64,000 bases of DNA from Prosapia bicincta (lineage: Eukaryota > Arthropoda > Insecta > Hemiptera > Cercopidae). Position 1 is the first letter of the stretch. Every line of letters begins with the position of its first letter. This document shows positions 11,431 through 22,008 of the stretch, one piece after another. A program made the translations under genes and the position numbers. The notes beneath the pieces were generated by a model. That model was not told the origin of the DNA. It saw nothing but the letters and a program-made list of their open reading frames with translations, and did not search any database. The stretch lies in assembly GCA_036971475.1 (NCBI GenBank), contig JBAIZL010000002.1:353990082-354054081 (forward strand), in the 5' to 3' direction.

Positions 11431-11859
11431 TTATTGAAATAAATTATGTTTGATTTGTTTAAATTGAAGATTTAAGAGAGCAATTATTTAACGAACACAC
11501 AAATCCCTTGCATCTCAATTTAATAAGACTTTGCCGGTCATCTTAGAAATAAATGTGGTTATAGAAAATTTGTATCTAATTATGTTCTTGTAATTTAAAA
11601 ATGAAATGGTTAGTTGTTTGATAGGAATTAGGATAGTTGTTAAATCATTTGTAAATTCAATGTATACAAAGCCAGTTGGAAACAAAAAAAAAAAAAAATA
11701 GGGTAATGAAGAAATGTCAGGCCACATAAATGAATTATTTGAAATAAGTTATATGTACTTCAAATAAGGGTTTGAAATAAATTATTTTCATGCTTAACGT
11801 AATCTGTTTTGAAAAATAAATTCACTGTTAAGATTAAAGAAGAAACTTTAAAAATAGGA

Positions 11860-12135
11860 TAAAATTTTAAAAAATTTTGACCGAACTTTTTGTTTAGTTT
11901 CCACGGCCCATTAATATTATTTTAGAAGGAAATATCATTAACGGTTTATCCTTAGATAGAAAATAGGGTAAATGATCCTTAAAGTAATAACCATAGCAAA
12001 CGAAAATGAATGTTATTATAAAATCATAGAAATAAGTTATTGTTTTGGCAACATACAAAGAAAGAATAAGAAGATTTTCAGGTTAGTTATTTGATTACAA
12101 ATGTGAACATTTCTGATACAATTATGATATATAAA
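11860..12135 (+). repeat. Dispersed repeat, copy 2 (partner near 1.77-2.10 kb)
   Basis: Gapped similarity to the stretch near 1770-2095, including TTATTGTTTTGGCAACATAC, ATTTTCAGGTTA and GATTACA. See the partner entry. Confidence 0.5.
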
Positions 12136-12439
12136 TATTTGTAATTTTGTTTGATTTCTTTCGAAATTATGTTATGTTTGGTTTTCTGGATAAAATTATT
12201 TGTTTTCCAATTATTTTATGTGGAATTATTATTGTACTACTACGAATTAAATATGGTAAATTAGATAAAAGACTCATTGAAAGATAAAAATTTCATTTAA
12301 AGTTTGTGGTTTCGTAGAAAAGTGAGATAAATTAAATTTACAAAATTATTATAGAGTTTTAAAATTTTTTATTTGTACAATTTCCACAAGATGTAGAACG
12401 ACAGGACATGAGTGACCTGGCTCCTGTTGATGACATTGT

Positions 12440-13317
12440 TAATTCATTTACAAAAACTTTTGTTAGCTGCCGGAAAGGCAATTCAAAAAACCTCGTCCAA
12501 ACCACGACGACCACCTGTATCGTGGTGAAATTATGAATCCTTCGCGTACGAAGAAAAGATTTGAACAAGTTCAAAAGACAACCGACGAGTGAAAAGCTGG
12601 AAAAATATAAAATCTTCCCTGCGAAAGCACGAAGAATATTTAGGCAATGTAAACGAGAATAATGGTCAGAGTACGTTGGCACTTGTACAAGAACAACAGC
12701 TCCATCTACATGGAAGAAATTACGATACTTCCTTTCGTGGCACTTCCTTTTACGATGCCATTAATTTCATTAAGGTATCCGGATCGAGATTTCACCACGG
12801 ATTGTGAGGAAATTGCAAATGTGCTGACGTTATCTTCCTCAAAATATTCTTCGTCTTCGGCATACAAAGATGCTTTCCAGGTTTACAAGCGTAAACAGGA
12901 AGCCCTACCTTTCACTGTTGGATTGTCTGGAGGTCTTGTTTGAATATCTGCTTCTCTGTTGACGAACTAGAGTCAGCTCTCTCGTCAACGAAAGATTCAG
13001 CTCCCGGTCCGGATTATATTGTACACTTCAAGATTAATCATCTTCCCCCGTCGGTAAAACAAGCTCTCCTTCGAAAAGAGATTTTAATATAGATATTCAA
13101 AGAGCAAGATTTTCCCGATGCACGGTTAGAAGCGACAATAATTCCTCTTTTAAAATGAGGAAAGGACAAAACTAATCCCAGCTGTTACAGACCAATTTCT
13201 CTCTGACCAGCTGTTTATGCAAACTACTGGAGAAGATGGCCAACCGACGTCTTGTCTGGTACATAGAAACAACAAATTTCTTTCTAATTTTCAGTGTGGT
13301 TCCAGACAAGCACGTTC
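12440..13317 (+). pseudogene. Jockey-like LINE linker and RT fragment, cut by a microsatellite
   Basis: The plus strand reads a basic linker (NKFKRQPTSEKLEKYKIFP), then SSAYKDAFQVYKRKQE, then [52 protein letters not shown] and, in another frame, [18 protein letters not shown]. These are RT motifs 0-2 of jockey-type LINEs. The sequence then runs straight into a TG array exactly at the ARSTVD motif. Several frameshifts and stops are present. The DNA is related to 48690-49110. Confidence 0.85.
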
Positions 13318-13319
13318 AA

Positions 13320-13378
<59 letters not shown>

Positions 13379-13382
13379 TGTG

Positions 13383-13457
<75 letters not shown>

Positions 13458-13474
13458 AAGAGAGAGAGAGAGAT
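13318..13474 (+). repeat. (TG)n microsatellite with short (GA)n end
   Basis: About 135 bases of nearly pure TG dinucleotide from 13318, with one internal TTTGTGTGAGCG interruption near 13375-13387, then CAAGAGAGAGAGAGAG. Cysteine-valine open frames over it are artefacts. Confidence 0.98.
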
Positions 13475-13479
13475 TTTGT

Positions 13480-15110
13480 GTATTAGTCTATTTTCAGAAA
13501 TACTTGTATATAAACTTTCCAGGTATTTTTAACAAATACTGCTAGGTTGAATAGAGGTGGATGCTGATAAATCTCCTCTTTCAACCTAATAACTTACAAT
13601 ATTTAATATAAAATTATCAATATTCAATAGTATCAGCCTTATAGTTTATTTTACACACACTAATTCCCTTAAGGAGAAGCATTAAGACACAAAATAGAGT
13701 GCAATATTTCCTTATAACCAGACAATAAATTATAATTTGCCGAGAAATATCAGAACGTTGGGATTTTAGTACAGGTGAAGAATTAAGATTTTAAAAATTA
13801 TTAGATATTATTTTATTTATTATTGTTTGTAGTTTATATTTAAATTTTATCACATAGTTCCTAACTGTACATAGGGTATAAATATATGCATTTAGCATAT
13901 AGATAATTTCTATATTTATAGGTATTTAAATTGAAAACGACGTAAACATTACCTTTAAATTTAGAGGAAAGCCTTTGTTTAGCCTAAATGAAATTATCTA
14001 TTTCAGATGTGGTTTCACGCATGAACTAATAGAGGTTTACACCTGCTGCAAGCTGGATCTAAAGTTTCATTCTAAAAAGGAAAATGGCGGGGTGTCTGTA
14101 GACGTTTACACTTGGAAAATAGAAGAACTTGGACTCAAGTGAATAGGAATGGTAAATTTATTATACTTTAAAGTAAATGTTTACAACTTCATATTTACTA
14201 TTATAGGTTCATTTGGCTTCAGATTTTGCGTTGTGGGATGTATTTTGTCGAGACACAACCTGAATTTTAACAAGGTAATTGCTCCTTGTTCAAAACATTT
14301 AGCGTACCTAATACAAATTATTTTTTCTTACAATTTATCGCTAGGGGTCTTGATTTTGCCAAAAAATAATCAATAACTGAGTAACGCATTAAAGAAACTC
14401 AAAGAATTTATTTAGAAATTCGGGAAATGTTTACCTAACATTTCTGTTGCTTATAGCGAAGTGTTGAGTTGAGCCGATATTCCTTCGTGCAAAGTGGAAC
14501 ATCCCTTTTTGGCCTCACTTACAACAGAGATAATAAAATATTCACACTTTGAGGCTGCAACACAATTTAAAGAGACGACTTCACGGACCTTGAGGTTCCA
14601 CAGTATTGATAGTAGTTTAGTGTGTGCAACAAATTTGTCAGTTTAAAAAGGTTTAACAATTTGTAAACGAATAACAAGCAGGTAGAGTATGAGCTTTATG
14701 ACAAATCAGTAAAGAATAATGGAACTAACGCTTTGTGCTGTTCCTCCCCCTACCATAACAAAAGTACTTTTATAGCACAATAGTATTCTCTATTGAGAAC
14801 TGCCTTACTGCTAAGAACGTGTGTATTGTAAACTTGTGACGCGTTATTGTGGTAATATATATTTTACCAACAAGCATTTCAGTAAATTTTATCAAACGAC
14901 ATCTTGTGAGATTTTGTAATATTTCAGTTTATTTTCAACCTCTCATATATATTTGATAGTTGTAAGGTCAGTGATCCCTTGGCTCGCGCGTTTAGGGTCG
15001 TCGGTTTTACAATAATCTTTTTTTTGTTCGTTGTTTTTTTTTTAATAATGCTGAGGTTTTAAAAATCTCGACTAAAATAGCATTCGTGATTACTCTGATA
15101 CTACATGTTC
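13480..15110. other. AT-rich sequence, no supported gene
   Basis: Only short open frames of unbiased composition occur. No recognisable element was found. Confidence 0.5.
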
Positions 15111-15116
15111 CTATAA

Positions 15117-15310
15117 ATTACTTCTGCTTGTAGATAACCATTCTTTTCTTGTAGACAACTCTTTCTTGTGGATTACTTCTTTTTGTAGACAACATATTCT
15201 TGTAGACAACACTTACTTGTAGATTGCTTTTTATTATAGATAACCTTATCTTGTAGACAACTCTTTCTTGTGGATTAATTTTTCTTGAAGAAAACCTAAT
15301 CTTACAAACT
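15117..15310 (+). repeat. Minisatellite with ~20-bp TTCTTGTAGACAACTC-like units
   Basis: About nine diverged units of the form CTTGTAGA(C/T)AAC or CTTGTGGATTAC follow each other at roughly 20-base spacing. The ends are fuzzy. Confidence 0.75.
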
Positions 15311-15414
15311 ACCTTCTTTGTCTTTGTGTGAGGTATCAGAACTTTGGCGGTATAACCCTTTATTCCCGTAGAAAAAGAGTGTTTAAATGGTAGTTGATTA
15401 AACCCATTATAAAC

Positions 15415-16005
15415 CTATTTCAACTTTTCCATTAGCGCCAATTTCACTGGGCAGTTCTTTTTCCAACACCGAGTCTTTTTCACTTCCACGTGAAGATTTT
15501 TATGTTTCTGACGAATAATATATCTTGTTCCTAACTTTAACTTAAAACTACATTTTGTACGTGATAATTGTTTTAACGTGTTCATTGTAAAGTGTACCAT
15601 TCCACACATGCTTAAACCTACGCTCCGTAGAGCTTTATTAAATAAATTCTTAAAGTCAGATAATTGCCATTGCGCTGGATAAAGATGCAGCCTCTTCAGC
15701 AACTGTTCAGTGAAATGAACAAAAATCAATCTCCAATCACAATGTTTTTTAAAGTAGAAAAAAAGTTCTTGTTATGCCAGTTATCGTCAGCATCACTAAA
15801 CGTAAGAGACCATTCTTTTTCGAGTATTTTCCACTTTCAGATAAAGATGTTTCTAAGTAAATTTTTGTTCCTCAACTTCCACTTAAATCTTCATTTCGTA
15901 CATAGTATTTTTTTAACGTATGAATTGAGAAGTGTACCATTTTACACATACAGACTCACTGTACAGCTATCTTTAATAGGTTTTCAAAGTCAAATAATTG
16001 CCTCC
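15415..16005 (-). repeat. Two diverged copies of a coding-like unit of unknown identity
   Basis: An open stretch of 104 codons (15415-15729, minus) includes DFKNLFNKALRSVGLSMCG, MVHFTMNTLKQL and a lysine/cysteine-rich end. A second copy at about 15790-16005 reads, with frameshifts, DFENLLKIAVQ, CKMVHFSIHTLKK and ESGKYSKKNG. The bases share AGTGTACCATT(C/T)(C/T)ACACAT, GTCA(G/A)ATAATTGCC and a TTGTTCCT stretch. Similarity at the protein level between copies hints at former coding function. I do not recognise the family; it could also be a non-coding duplicated element. Confidence 0.4.
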
Positions 16006-16549
16006 ACGTTTGATAACACACACTTTCTGTTGGTAGCTACAAGGGGAATGGAGTTCTGTACACTATGTGAGGGTAAATACAAATAGCAATCACAATGGCT
16101 CTTCTGTAAATAGCAATAATTATGTACTGTGCTGTAATATTTTACCAATTTTTACAGTATATAATGTACTTATGCAATTCCGGTATCTATGTACATGTAC
16201 CACTGTATACTGTAATTGTCTGTAGGTATAGTGTTTAACACAATTCGTCCCTATTATCCGCGGATATGGAAGCGCAACTGCAATCATATTTGTCCACATT
16301 ATTATGCCTACTTTTTTATTCCTCTCTATTTACAGTTTGAATACCTGTAATAGTTATTATTTAAAGGACAAAAACATGATAGATTGTTTAATACAGTATT
16401 AGGCTACAAATATTGCCCCTTCTATTTGCCCTTTGGCATTCAATGACAATTTTGAAGATGTAGTTTCATGTAGTAGAATTGTAGAGGCTAATTTTAAGAT
16501 GCAGTGTAAAGTTTAAAACCATGTAACATTAGATTTGTTTTACAAATTA

Positions 16550-16760
16550 CATTGTTCAAAACGTGCAACTGATTGTTTACAACGTTGGTATTTAATAAGA
16601 GAACTCACTAACTTTAATGAAGCAGGTTTTCTTGAATTAGTAACAATTTTACCTAATAATGCTTACTTTCGGGTAACAATGTACTTTTCAAACGAATTGT
16701 AGGCTCTCCTGTGGGATCTATCACCTCACCTATATAACCCAATAAGGATTGGGGGATTTA
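16550..16760 (+). pseudogene. Possible Penelope-like RT scrap
   Basis: The plus strand reads GFLELVTILPNNAYFRV, then after one frameshift NVLFKRIVGSPVGSITSPI followed by a stop. The pattern NxYFxxN...(K/R)xxGxPxGSxxSPI resembles the RT segment around the GSP motif in Penelope-like elements. Nothing else of the element is recognisable around it. It is a weak call because the segment is only about 45 codons long. Confidence 0.4.
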
Positions 16761-17589
16761 GAATATCTGGGAAGAGTAAAACATATTTAAGTCTATATTA
16801 ACAGCTTGAGGATGATATTTTCACCGCCGTTCCTACGTATAGAATGCGTGATGTTGTCGGTTTATGTAATATATATATACAAGAGTTATGATAGAAATAT
16901 ATAATTTAGGGTTCACCTAAAGAGTCTAATAGCCTACCTTCGTTGCCTTTACCTGGTTTTTGTTACAACCAAATCTATCCTTACAAACTACATTGTAGCT
17001 ATGTACATTTGTATTATATAACAGGGGTATGTTTTATAAAAACCTCTAGTGTATAGGGTTTGTGTATGTAACAAAGTTATTTTACAATTGTTGCAAATTT
17101 GTGGAGCCTTGGAATTAGGTTTCGTGTTACCGTTGACTTTGTGCATCGTCAGGTATAATGTTTTAGTAATTTTGGTGACGTTACATAGATATAACGTTGC
17201 TTCTACTATTTAAAACTATTTCTATAACGACTCAAAGTAACACATTGTCAGGAGATATAAAATTAGTTTAATTAAGGCGTCTCTGAGGATTGCTTGGAAA
17301 CTACTTTCTGCTCAGCTGTACCAAGTTAGAATAAAATGTTCACGTAGATAGTGACTGCCCTAGCCGTTACATCTTGGTCGAATGTTGTCAATATACAACT
17401 CTGACTGAGACTGTAAATACTACGTAAGCTTTTGAAAATATTAAACAACATGAACAACTCCACGGTAAAAGTGTCAACCCGCTCTGGGTGAAGCCGAAAC
17501 AAAGTTTCCAGGGCAAGACATGGTAAAACAGAGCTTTTCCTCTTATTCGTGAGATTGTAGTTCCTGTTAAACGTTACAACAAAGCAGTT

Positions 17590-17800
17590 TTGCTTATCAC
17601 GTAGATTAATAGTTTAAATTCAACGTAGAACTACGAGGTGATAAAGGATTTTCAAAATTTTGTACTAAAGTTAGTTGCATTATTTTTGATGAAAATAGTT
17701 TCTAAATTTCGGATTTTCTGTTACATACGTAGATTGTAGCAGTATTTAACGTAGAATGACAGGGTGCCAATAGTTTTTCAAAATTGTGAACAGTTATTAT
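17590..17800 (+). repeat. Short internal duplication related to repeat R
   Basis: Two stretches near 17597-17665 and 17725-17795 share ACGTAGATT, AACGTAGAA and TTTTCAAAATT at matching spacing. They resemble the CATAGATAG...AACGTAGAAGAGC...TTTTCAGAATTTTG segment of repeat R at 10030-10095. This may be a diverged relative of that family. Confidence 0.4.
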
Positions 17801-18321
17801 TATTTTTTATACGTAATATATTGTTTTTTTTATATTTTTCTAAGCTTATTGGAAACCCCTTAGACCACCCAGCCATCGTGGCAGCCAACATCTAGCGAAC
17901 TACCTCCGTTTCACATGCGCATGCGGTTAATATCCCTACCGCGAGTGAAGGAAACGGGATTGATTGCCCACGTACCAAACTTATAAGCTCTTTCCATGGA
18001 GAATCAGGTAAAAAGAAACAGTACGGTGAGTGTCAGGCTAAGAGCGTGATGAATAGACCTCATAAAAAAGAAAACCTGCTGGAAAAATCCCGCGACAGAT
18101 CATGCAGAAACTATGGAGGGTTGGATCACCTTATGCTGAGAGATAAGGAGGGGTATTACTTTACATATACCTTGTTAGTTAGGCTATGGCAGGGAATAAC
18201 ATGCACCTCTTCTTCTGCTGCCTACTCGAAACTGAAAAGGCATGCAATCAAAATTAGTTTTTCCATAGGGGCACTATATATATTTATTTATTTATTCTTT
18301 GAATTATGTTTGAAGGTGTAG

Positions 18322-18447
18322 GCTTAGGTTAGTTTAGGTTAGGTTAGGTTAAGATAGGTTAGGTTAGGTTAGGTTAGGTTAGATTAGATTAGGTTAGGTT
18401 AGGTTAGTTTGGTTAGGTTAGGTTAGGTTAGGGTTGGTTAAGTTAGG
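18322..18447 (+). repeat. Degenerate TTAGG (insect telomere-type) array
   Basis: About 125 bases made of GGTTA/TTAGG pentamers with scattered variants (AAGATAGG, TTAGATTAGATT, AGTTTGG, GGGTTGG). TTAGG is the ancestral insect telomere repeat. Here it is interstitial and imperfect. Its right end carries the stop codon of the minus-strand LINE next to it. Confidence 0.9.
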
Positions 18448-18644
18448 TCCGTAGGGACAGCAGCCGTCTGTGTGTGTCGTGGGTAGGGTCATATGTACCC
18501 AGTGAGAAATGAGTGTGGAGGTTGTATGTGCGTTTGCCTGTTTGTAGAACTTTGTTGTTAAGTGTCGGAGATGTTGTTTGATGAAAGGCACTTCCAACTC
18601 AGCGTGAAGTAGTGTTATTCTTGTACATCTAGGTTCCTTCGTGA

Positions 18645-19579
18645 TTATTCGTCAAACCTTGTTTTGGAAAAGTTAGAACCTGCGCATGCTTGAGTTGCCT
18701 GCATGGCCCCAAACGGGTGATGCGTATAAGTGAGTATGCTGTGCAACATAGATACGTATATAGTAGTGGCCGCTCGTAGGGAAATTGGGGTTGTTCTGTT
18801 AAGCATAGGATATAGTTGTGTTAAAGTAATTGTTGCTTTCTTTAACGTGTTGGTAATGTGAGGATCCCAAGTCAGGCCCCTGTTGAGTATGCCTCCAAGA
18901 AATTTGACCAGGTTCTCCAAGTGAAAGTCCTCCCTTAATAGTTTTTAGTGGTGTGTTGAGTGTTTGTGCCCTACGTTTGGAGAGAAGCAGAGCCTTGCAC
19001 TTGCCCACGATCTTCCTGACTCTCCAGTAGCTCAGCCATGTTTCCAGTGCTGTGAAAAGTATTCATGTAAATTTGAGTGTATTAGATGTGGTTGCCATGA
19101 CTGAGCGGACAACGCGGTGTCATCTGGCCACATGTGTGTTGAGTGTTGTCAGTATGTCTATAATGTAGATGTTGAAAAATACGATCCCAATAACTGAACC
19201 CTGAGGGACTACGGCCCGTATAGTCCGTAGTGTAGATTGAGCTTGATCTGTATCAACCCTAAATTTACGGTTGGCCAGGTATGAGATAACTAGGTGTATG
19301 AGCCCGACTGGAAATCCATAGTGTCGTAGTTTCACTTAGAGCTCGTTGTGCCAGACCCGGTCAAAGACCTTTTCAATGTCCAGGAAGACTAACCCAGTCG
19401 AGCAGTAATTGTTGAAACCCTTGCTTGCATGCTCCACCACTCTCATCAGCTGATGCGTAGCCGAGTGTTTTCTCCCAGAGCCAAATCGGGTATTTTCCCG
19501 GTTTGGCAAAGACCAAAATATTGGCCTCCTTACAAGCGTCCGGGAAGTGTTGTGTCCGGAGTATAGCATTGTAGATCAT
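18645..19579 (-). pseudogene. LINE reverse transcriptase with altered catalytic motif
   Basis: Minus-strand segments: ILRTQHFPDACKEANILVFAKPGK (19500-19579), GLVFLDIEKVFDRVWHNEL (near 19340-19395), HYGFPVGLIHLVISYLANRKF and IRAVVPQGSVIGIVFFNIYI (19150-19335), then WPDDTALSAQS (near 19100-19130) where xADD is expected, and the thumb FLGGILNRGLTWDPHI (18830-18910). FLDIEKVFD and PQGS are standard RT motifs. The catalytic motif reads PDD instead of ADD and lies in a different frame from its neighbours. Together with the frameshifts this indicates a dead enzyme. Confidence 0.85.
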
Positions 19580-19939
19580 TGAGAGAAAAGTTATCGCTTT
19601 CTCCGAGAGGTATTTCTAGCGTTCAGTTGGTGATGGTGTCTGGTGCAAGACCATTTCTGGAGTTTGTTTGTGAGGTATCCTAATTTATCTTTCTGATAGT
19701 AGTGTCAGTGTTTGGTTAATGTAGTAGACAAATTGTGCTGTTTCTAAATCTACATTAGCTGTAACGGTTGCATCTGCTGTTTAGTGGTTTGGTTGGAACA
19801 TGCTCTCAAGCATTCTATGTCTATGTCCGGGGGTGTGTCGACACAGTGGAGTGCTGTCCAGCTGGGGCCGGAATAACTCCCAGTCAGCCATTCTGTAGTC
19901 CAGCATCTTCCTTAGCTCTCTGCGAACAGGGCCTCAAGA

Positions 19940-20510
19940 AAACGGCATGATCACGGCGTATGATCTAAATTCAGATATCTATCGACGTGAAGTTGCGGTG
20001 ACAATAGCAAACCTTTCGCAACAGCTGTATGCAAAATGTCTTCGTGTGGTAAGTGCTGTGGTGTGTTGGTTCAGGAGGGGCCAGCAGTATAGCTGTTGTG
20101 TTTTTTAAGAAGGTTCGGATTTTCTGGCCTCCTGTGTTTGTAGACTTACAGCCTCAGCATGTGTGTTTAGAATCCAGGTCCTTTAAAATTTAGGTGAATA
20201 TTACCCTACAGGAGGTTTGTAGAAGGACTTCTAAATCGCAAGTGTAATCATTAGAAACCTGGGGTTTGTAAGTTGATACAAGTGTTGTTGTGCTGCCGTT
20301 GAGCTCAAGCCTAATAGCTGTTGCTTCAATGCATGTGATTGTGGGCAGAAACAATTCAAAATGTTTAACGCGTTTATCTATTATTATAGCTGTACCGACG
20401 TGGCTTCTATTTTTCTTGTCAGTGCCGTAAACGTTAAGGATTTATCTTAGGGGCTTAGGTGATTCTGTAATAAGCGCTAGTTTATAGTCGGTTCTTTACA
20501 TATAGCAAAG
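19940..20510 (-). pseudogene. LINE AP-endonuclease domain, degenerate
   Basis: The minus strand reads LNVYGTDKKNRSHVGTAIII and RVKHFELFLPTITCIEATAI (20340-20440), LVSTYKPQ, then DLDSKHTC and GCKSTNTGGQKIRTFLKN with LLAPPEPTHHS (20040-20180). DLDSKH...WG.N..G and APxEPTH are the central motifs of jockey-type AP endonucleases, which nick the target DNA. Toward 19950 the expected SDHYP tail is degraded. It precedes the RT of the same element. Confidence 0.8.
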
Positions 20511-20578
20511 AAGCTCTAGTTCTTTATATTTTACGCCGTTACCTACATGGTAACCTATCCATGGTTGACAGAAGAGAC

Positions 20579-20950
20579 TTACTGGATGAAGGAAATCATG
20601 CATTCTGAGTGGTTTTGGGGGGGGGGAGGTGAAGACAAGGTCTTAATAATGAAAAGACCCAGTCCGCCCGTGAAGGCTTCCCAGGTCAGAGCAGAGTTAA
20701 GAACTCTTATGAGCGGTTCAAATGTTTCTTTCGCCCAGTCTATAAAATAGGGTGAAGTAGACGTGGTCAGGTATGGGTTAGCGGGTGCTGCAGAAGCCAC
20801 ATGAGGCTCCGGTTGGGTTTAGGGTGGCGTCCTGGCCTTTGAAGGTTTGGAGTTGCCGGCCTCCTGTGTTTGTAGACTTACGGCCATAGCATGTTGGTTT
20901 AGAATACAAGACCCCAGCGATTATTACCCTACTGGAGGTAGGGTAATATT
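20579..20950 (-). pseudogene. Second, partial endonuclease-like segment of the same LINE family
   Basis: The stretch at 20833-20950 repeats about 100 bases of the endonuclease block at 20103-20222 (GCCTCCTGTGTTTGTAGACT and flanks). Next to it, 20579-20800 minus is open and reads YFIDWAKETFEPLIRVLNSA, which I cannot assign. It could be a remnant of another copy or part of ORF1. The order implies a partial duplication or a neighbouring insertion. Confidence 0.5.
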
Positions 20951-20989
20951 TATTAAAGCGTATCGTTGGATTTATGCTGAACTATTACA

Positions 20990-22008
20990 GACATGAATGC
21001 ATTATGCATCCCAAATACGAAATTAATCGTTTTTATATATCACTAATATTACTCTTTTCTCCTCCATATGGTATAAGAAAAAGATTGTAGTGTTGAATAT
21101 TTGGAAACATTTGACAAAAAGTGCCTATAGAAAGAAATCTATATCAGGACCGGTTTAGGAATTATACTCGTTTAAAGTGATTAAAACACAGCCTGATTTT
21201 ACATTTCCAGGTTTCCACAATACAAGGATTTCTTTCCTACACTATTGTTGTACGAGGACAAATACTCCAACGGCCTATCAGTGCTGTCAACTCATAAACA
21301 TAGAATTTGTCGCCACTGCGCCAACATAGCGTGTGACAACTAGCCCAGGTCCCCAAGGACCTGCATCAAGGTTCTGCATCAATAAAAAGGGCATTATGGT
21401 TACAAAATCAGACAAGGGTAAGTTTCCATCGTTATTTATAAAGTCAGGTATATTGCGGACATGGAGGGGGTTTATGTGATACTTTGCACCTTGCCTTGTT
21501 CTATAAAATACTTTTTATAATGAAAAAATAACTATATAAATTGGGCTAATTGCAAACACTCGAGGTTCATTTTCGGTTTAAGTATTGTTTATACGGGCGC
21601 TGTACAACTTGCATGTGGACGATTTGCCTTTAAGGATTATACTATCTTATATAAATATACCTTCGTCTCTCATAGAAAGTTATGTAAGGTTTGTCTAATA
21701 CCGTAAACTTATATTAGGAATGGTTGGCGGCTTAGATCTAACGCTGATGGCATTTTGGACCCCAGCGAGTATTATTTCTCATCCCATGGTATGACATCTT
21801 TATCCGGACCAGGAGCAGAGGGATTACCAGGATATTATTCATTTTTCACATTTATTTGAAAAACTCTGAGTCTCTAGCTCATCTCCCAAATTCGATTTGT
21901 TTAAATAACCATGGTTTAAACCAATATAGAGACAAGAAACCTAGTGAGTGTGGCATCTTCATCTAATTGTGACCTATGTATACAATTTCAGGTCTCTATC
22001 TTATTGGG
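20990..22008. other. No feature seen
   Basis: AT-rich to mixed sequence between the LINE and repeat R. No motif was recognised on either strand. Confidence 0.45.

Larger units (their letters stand above)
18443..20570 (-). mobile_element. Jockey-like LINE, ORF2 nearly complete, 3' end in TTAGG array
   Basis: The minus strand carries, in order: AP-endonuclease text from about 20500 down to 19940; an EN-RT linker with RKMLDYRMADWELFRPQLD near 19870-19920; reverse transcriptase (19579-18650); and a C-terminal tail (VPFIKQHLRHLTTKFYKQ, then after a frameshift SLGTYDPTHDTHRRLLSLRT and TAA at 18443-18445). The domain order and motifs fit the jockey clade, and no RNase H is present. No 3' UTR can be seen between the stop and the CCTAA-rich tail. 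Several frameshifts make the copy inactive. A fragment of the same family lies at 9293-9945. Confidence 0.85.

Noticed and set aside
13217..13532. Cysteine/valine-rich proteins over the TG array
   Set aside because: Direct translation of TGTG repeats.
18322..18447. A true chromosome end
   Set aside because: The TTAGG array is short, imperfect and flanked on both sides by ordinary sequence, so it is interstitial.
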